A DNA stretch of 64,000 nt. Origin: Glutamicibacter sp. JC586. GTDB lineage: Bacteria; Actinomycetota; Actinomycetes; Actinomycetales; Micrococcaceae. Location of the stretch: assembly GCF_009805585.1 (NCBI RefSeq), contig NZ_VHIN01000005.1, forward strand, positions 248,001-312,000, written 5' to 3'. The position numbers were made by a program, and so were the translations under genes. The notes below the pieces were generated by a model that had not been told where the DNA came from, made no database searches, and was given only the letters and a program-made list of their open reading frames with translations. Below, piece by piece: positions 63,008 to 64,000 of this stretch (position 1 is its first letter; each line of letters opens with the position of its first letter).

Positions 63008-64000
63008 TCATTGGGTGAAACTTGGGGAATTTGTGGTGGAACGGGCACTGATTACTAGCTCTGCGAGTTCTCGTACCGCTCCATAGCCGCCCTTGCGGGT
63101 CAGCCGGTGGCGTGCAGCGTGGTGCACTTGGTCGTTAGCGTCGGCCACGGAAATGGGCCAGCCAACAAGATTCATGGCACCGAGGTCATTGATGTCGTTG
63201 CCGACATAGGCCACACGTGCCGGGTTGATCGATTCATCGGCCAACCACTGGGCCAGGTATTCGGCTTTGTTCTCGATACCGTGTGCCACTTCAACTTTCA
63301 GCTTTGCTGCCCGGGCGGCAACCACTGGATTGGCTTCCTTGGACAGGATCAGGAACTTCACTCCTGCCGCCCGAAGTCGTGCCACTCCCATGCCATCGGA
63401 GCGTGAGACGCGCACGGTTTCGGTGCCATGCTCATCCACATAAGCGGTGTCCGGGGTGTGTACGCCATCAAAATCGGTGATGACCGCGTCCACCTCAATT
63501 GGAGCTAGCTCATCGCACACGGTGAGTGCAGCGAGTTGCAGATCGGCCTCGGTATCAATGTCGATTCCGTGTTCTGCTGGCACCTCATGGACCCGAACTC
63601 GACCGAAGAAACGATGCCTGGCTTCAAGGAACCCTGCGGTGTCCATCGCGTAAAACGCTCCGGTTTCACGGAAACGAGGTTCGCGATCTTGGCGGCGTGG
63701 GCGGTGAAGCTTTTCATGCCCGATGGCCACTGCCTCTCCTTGATCATCGAGTCCCCAATGGAATCCGTGATCAGATACGGCAGCGAAGCTCACCTCAGCT
63801 CGCCCAGAAGTTACCGCGGTGATCGCGGCGTCCAGGTCTGCCGGGTCGATAAACGGGCTGGTGCACTGGATGAAGAGTGTCACCGCTGGCTTCTGTGCGG
63901 TGTTGGCCAAAACATGCTCGAGGACCGATTCGCTGCTGGCCGTATCCCCGGCGAGATCTGCCGGTCGGTCAACAACTCGTGCCCCGTAACGTAGTGCTTC
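63008..64000 (-). CDS. neuA: CMP-nonulosonate cytidylyltransferase (NeuA) fused to HAD phosphatase, partial
   Basis: The frame runs off the window edge: the sequence before the TTG at 63910 continues in frame as EALRYGARVVDRPADLAGDT, a typical NeuA segment, so at least 330 residues are present and the N-terminus (with the CTP-binding PARGGSKG-type motif) is outside. LFIQCTSPFIDPADLDAAI and RETGAFYAMD belong to the cytidylyltransferase. From about 63510 down, ITDFDGVHTPDTAYVDEHG begins a KdsC/YrbI-type HAD domain (SRSDGMGVARLRAAGVKFLILSKE; YVGNDINDLGAMN). It activates the sugar acid with CTP and may also dephosphorylate its 9-phosphate. Confidence 0.93.
   Translation of the reverse strand, partial: EALRYGARVVDRPADLAGDTASSESVLEHVLANTAQKPAVTLFIQCTSPFIDPADLDAAITAVTSGRAEVSFAAVSDHGFHWGLDDQGEAVAIGHEKLHRPRRQDREPRFRETGAFYAMDTAGFLEARHRFFGRVRVHEVPAEHGIDIDTEADLQLAALTVCDELAPIEVDAVITDFDGVHTPDTAYVDEHGTETVRVSRSDGMGVARLRAAGVKFLILSKEANPVVAARAAKLKVEVAHGIENKAEYLAQWLADESINPARVAYVGNDINDLGAMNLVGWPISVADANDQVHHAARHRLTRKGGYGAVRELAELVISARSTTNSPSFTQ

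Noticed and set aside
63655-63672. GGTTTCACGGAAACGA as a further parS site inside neuA
   Set aside because: It lacks the central CACGTG core and the correct spacing, so it is not a ParB site.

Overview
The window is about 64 kb of a high-GC Gram-positive (actinobacterial) chromosome around the replication origin. The gene order dnaA-dnaN-recF-DUF721-gyrB-gyrA-DUF3566-tRNA-Ile-tRNA-Ala, with rpmH-rnpA-yidD-yidC-jag-rsmG-parA-parB on the other side and the fhaA-fhaB-pstP-rodA-pbpA-pknA-pknB cluster nearby, is the classic actinobacterial origin neighbourhood. Class E sortase, CrgA, LCP proteins and a lysE/lysG pair fit Micrococcales; a member of the Micrococcaceae (Arthrobacter/Glutamicibacter type) is my inference, not proven.

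Layout. 1-7.5 kb is accessory and envelope material: a partial DAK2 kinase, an LCP wall-polymer ligase, a DUF3515 lipoprotein, one complete IS3-family element (25-bp inverted repeats, 3-bp target duplication), UspA, a dienelactone hydrolase, and a nucleoside hydrolase divergent from a LacI regulator. 7.8-17.5 kb holds tRNA-Leu and the translationally coupled FHA/phosphatase/RodA/PBP/Ser-Thr kinase operon that couples wall growth and division to phosphorylation. 17.5-24 kb holds pabA, a sortase and small membrane proteins, crgA, a guanidinium exporter behind a guanidine-III riboswitch, lysG/lysE, a dense DnaA-box cluster, a rhomboid protease and a cyclophilin. 24-27.3 kb holds transporters and an MgtA-like mannosyltransferase. 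27.3-38.3 kb is the tRNA-gyrase-recF-dnaN-dnaA block, with oriC in the dnaA-dnaN gap. 38.8-44.5 kb is rpmH through parB.

44.5-48.1 kb is a remarkable gene-free stretch of about 3.6 kb that, with parA/parB, carries nine parS or parS-like sites; one parS forms the core of the parB terminator hairpin. 48.1-55.2 kb has trxA, trxB, a pseudokinase-like membrane protein, murJ, a Nudix hydrolase and the CCA-adding enzyme. 55.3-56.0 kb is a short-ORF island with strong ribosome binding sites and hairpins. After inositol-phosphate synthase, 57.4-64 kb is a nonulosonic acid (sialic-acid-type) surface polymer locus: NeuA-HAD fusion (cut by the window edge), NeuB, a GT2 enzyme and three polysialyltransferase-like or related glycosyltransferases in an ATGA-overlapped operon.

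The most interesting signals are the second DnaA-box cluster between the 3' ends of lysE and the rhomboid gene (21.67-22.14 kb), the parS-rich gene desert, the guanidine-III riboswitch/exporter pair, the short-ORF island and the nonulosonic polymer locus. All statements come from reading the sequence; no database search was possible.
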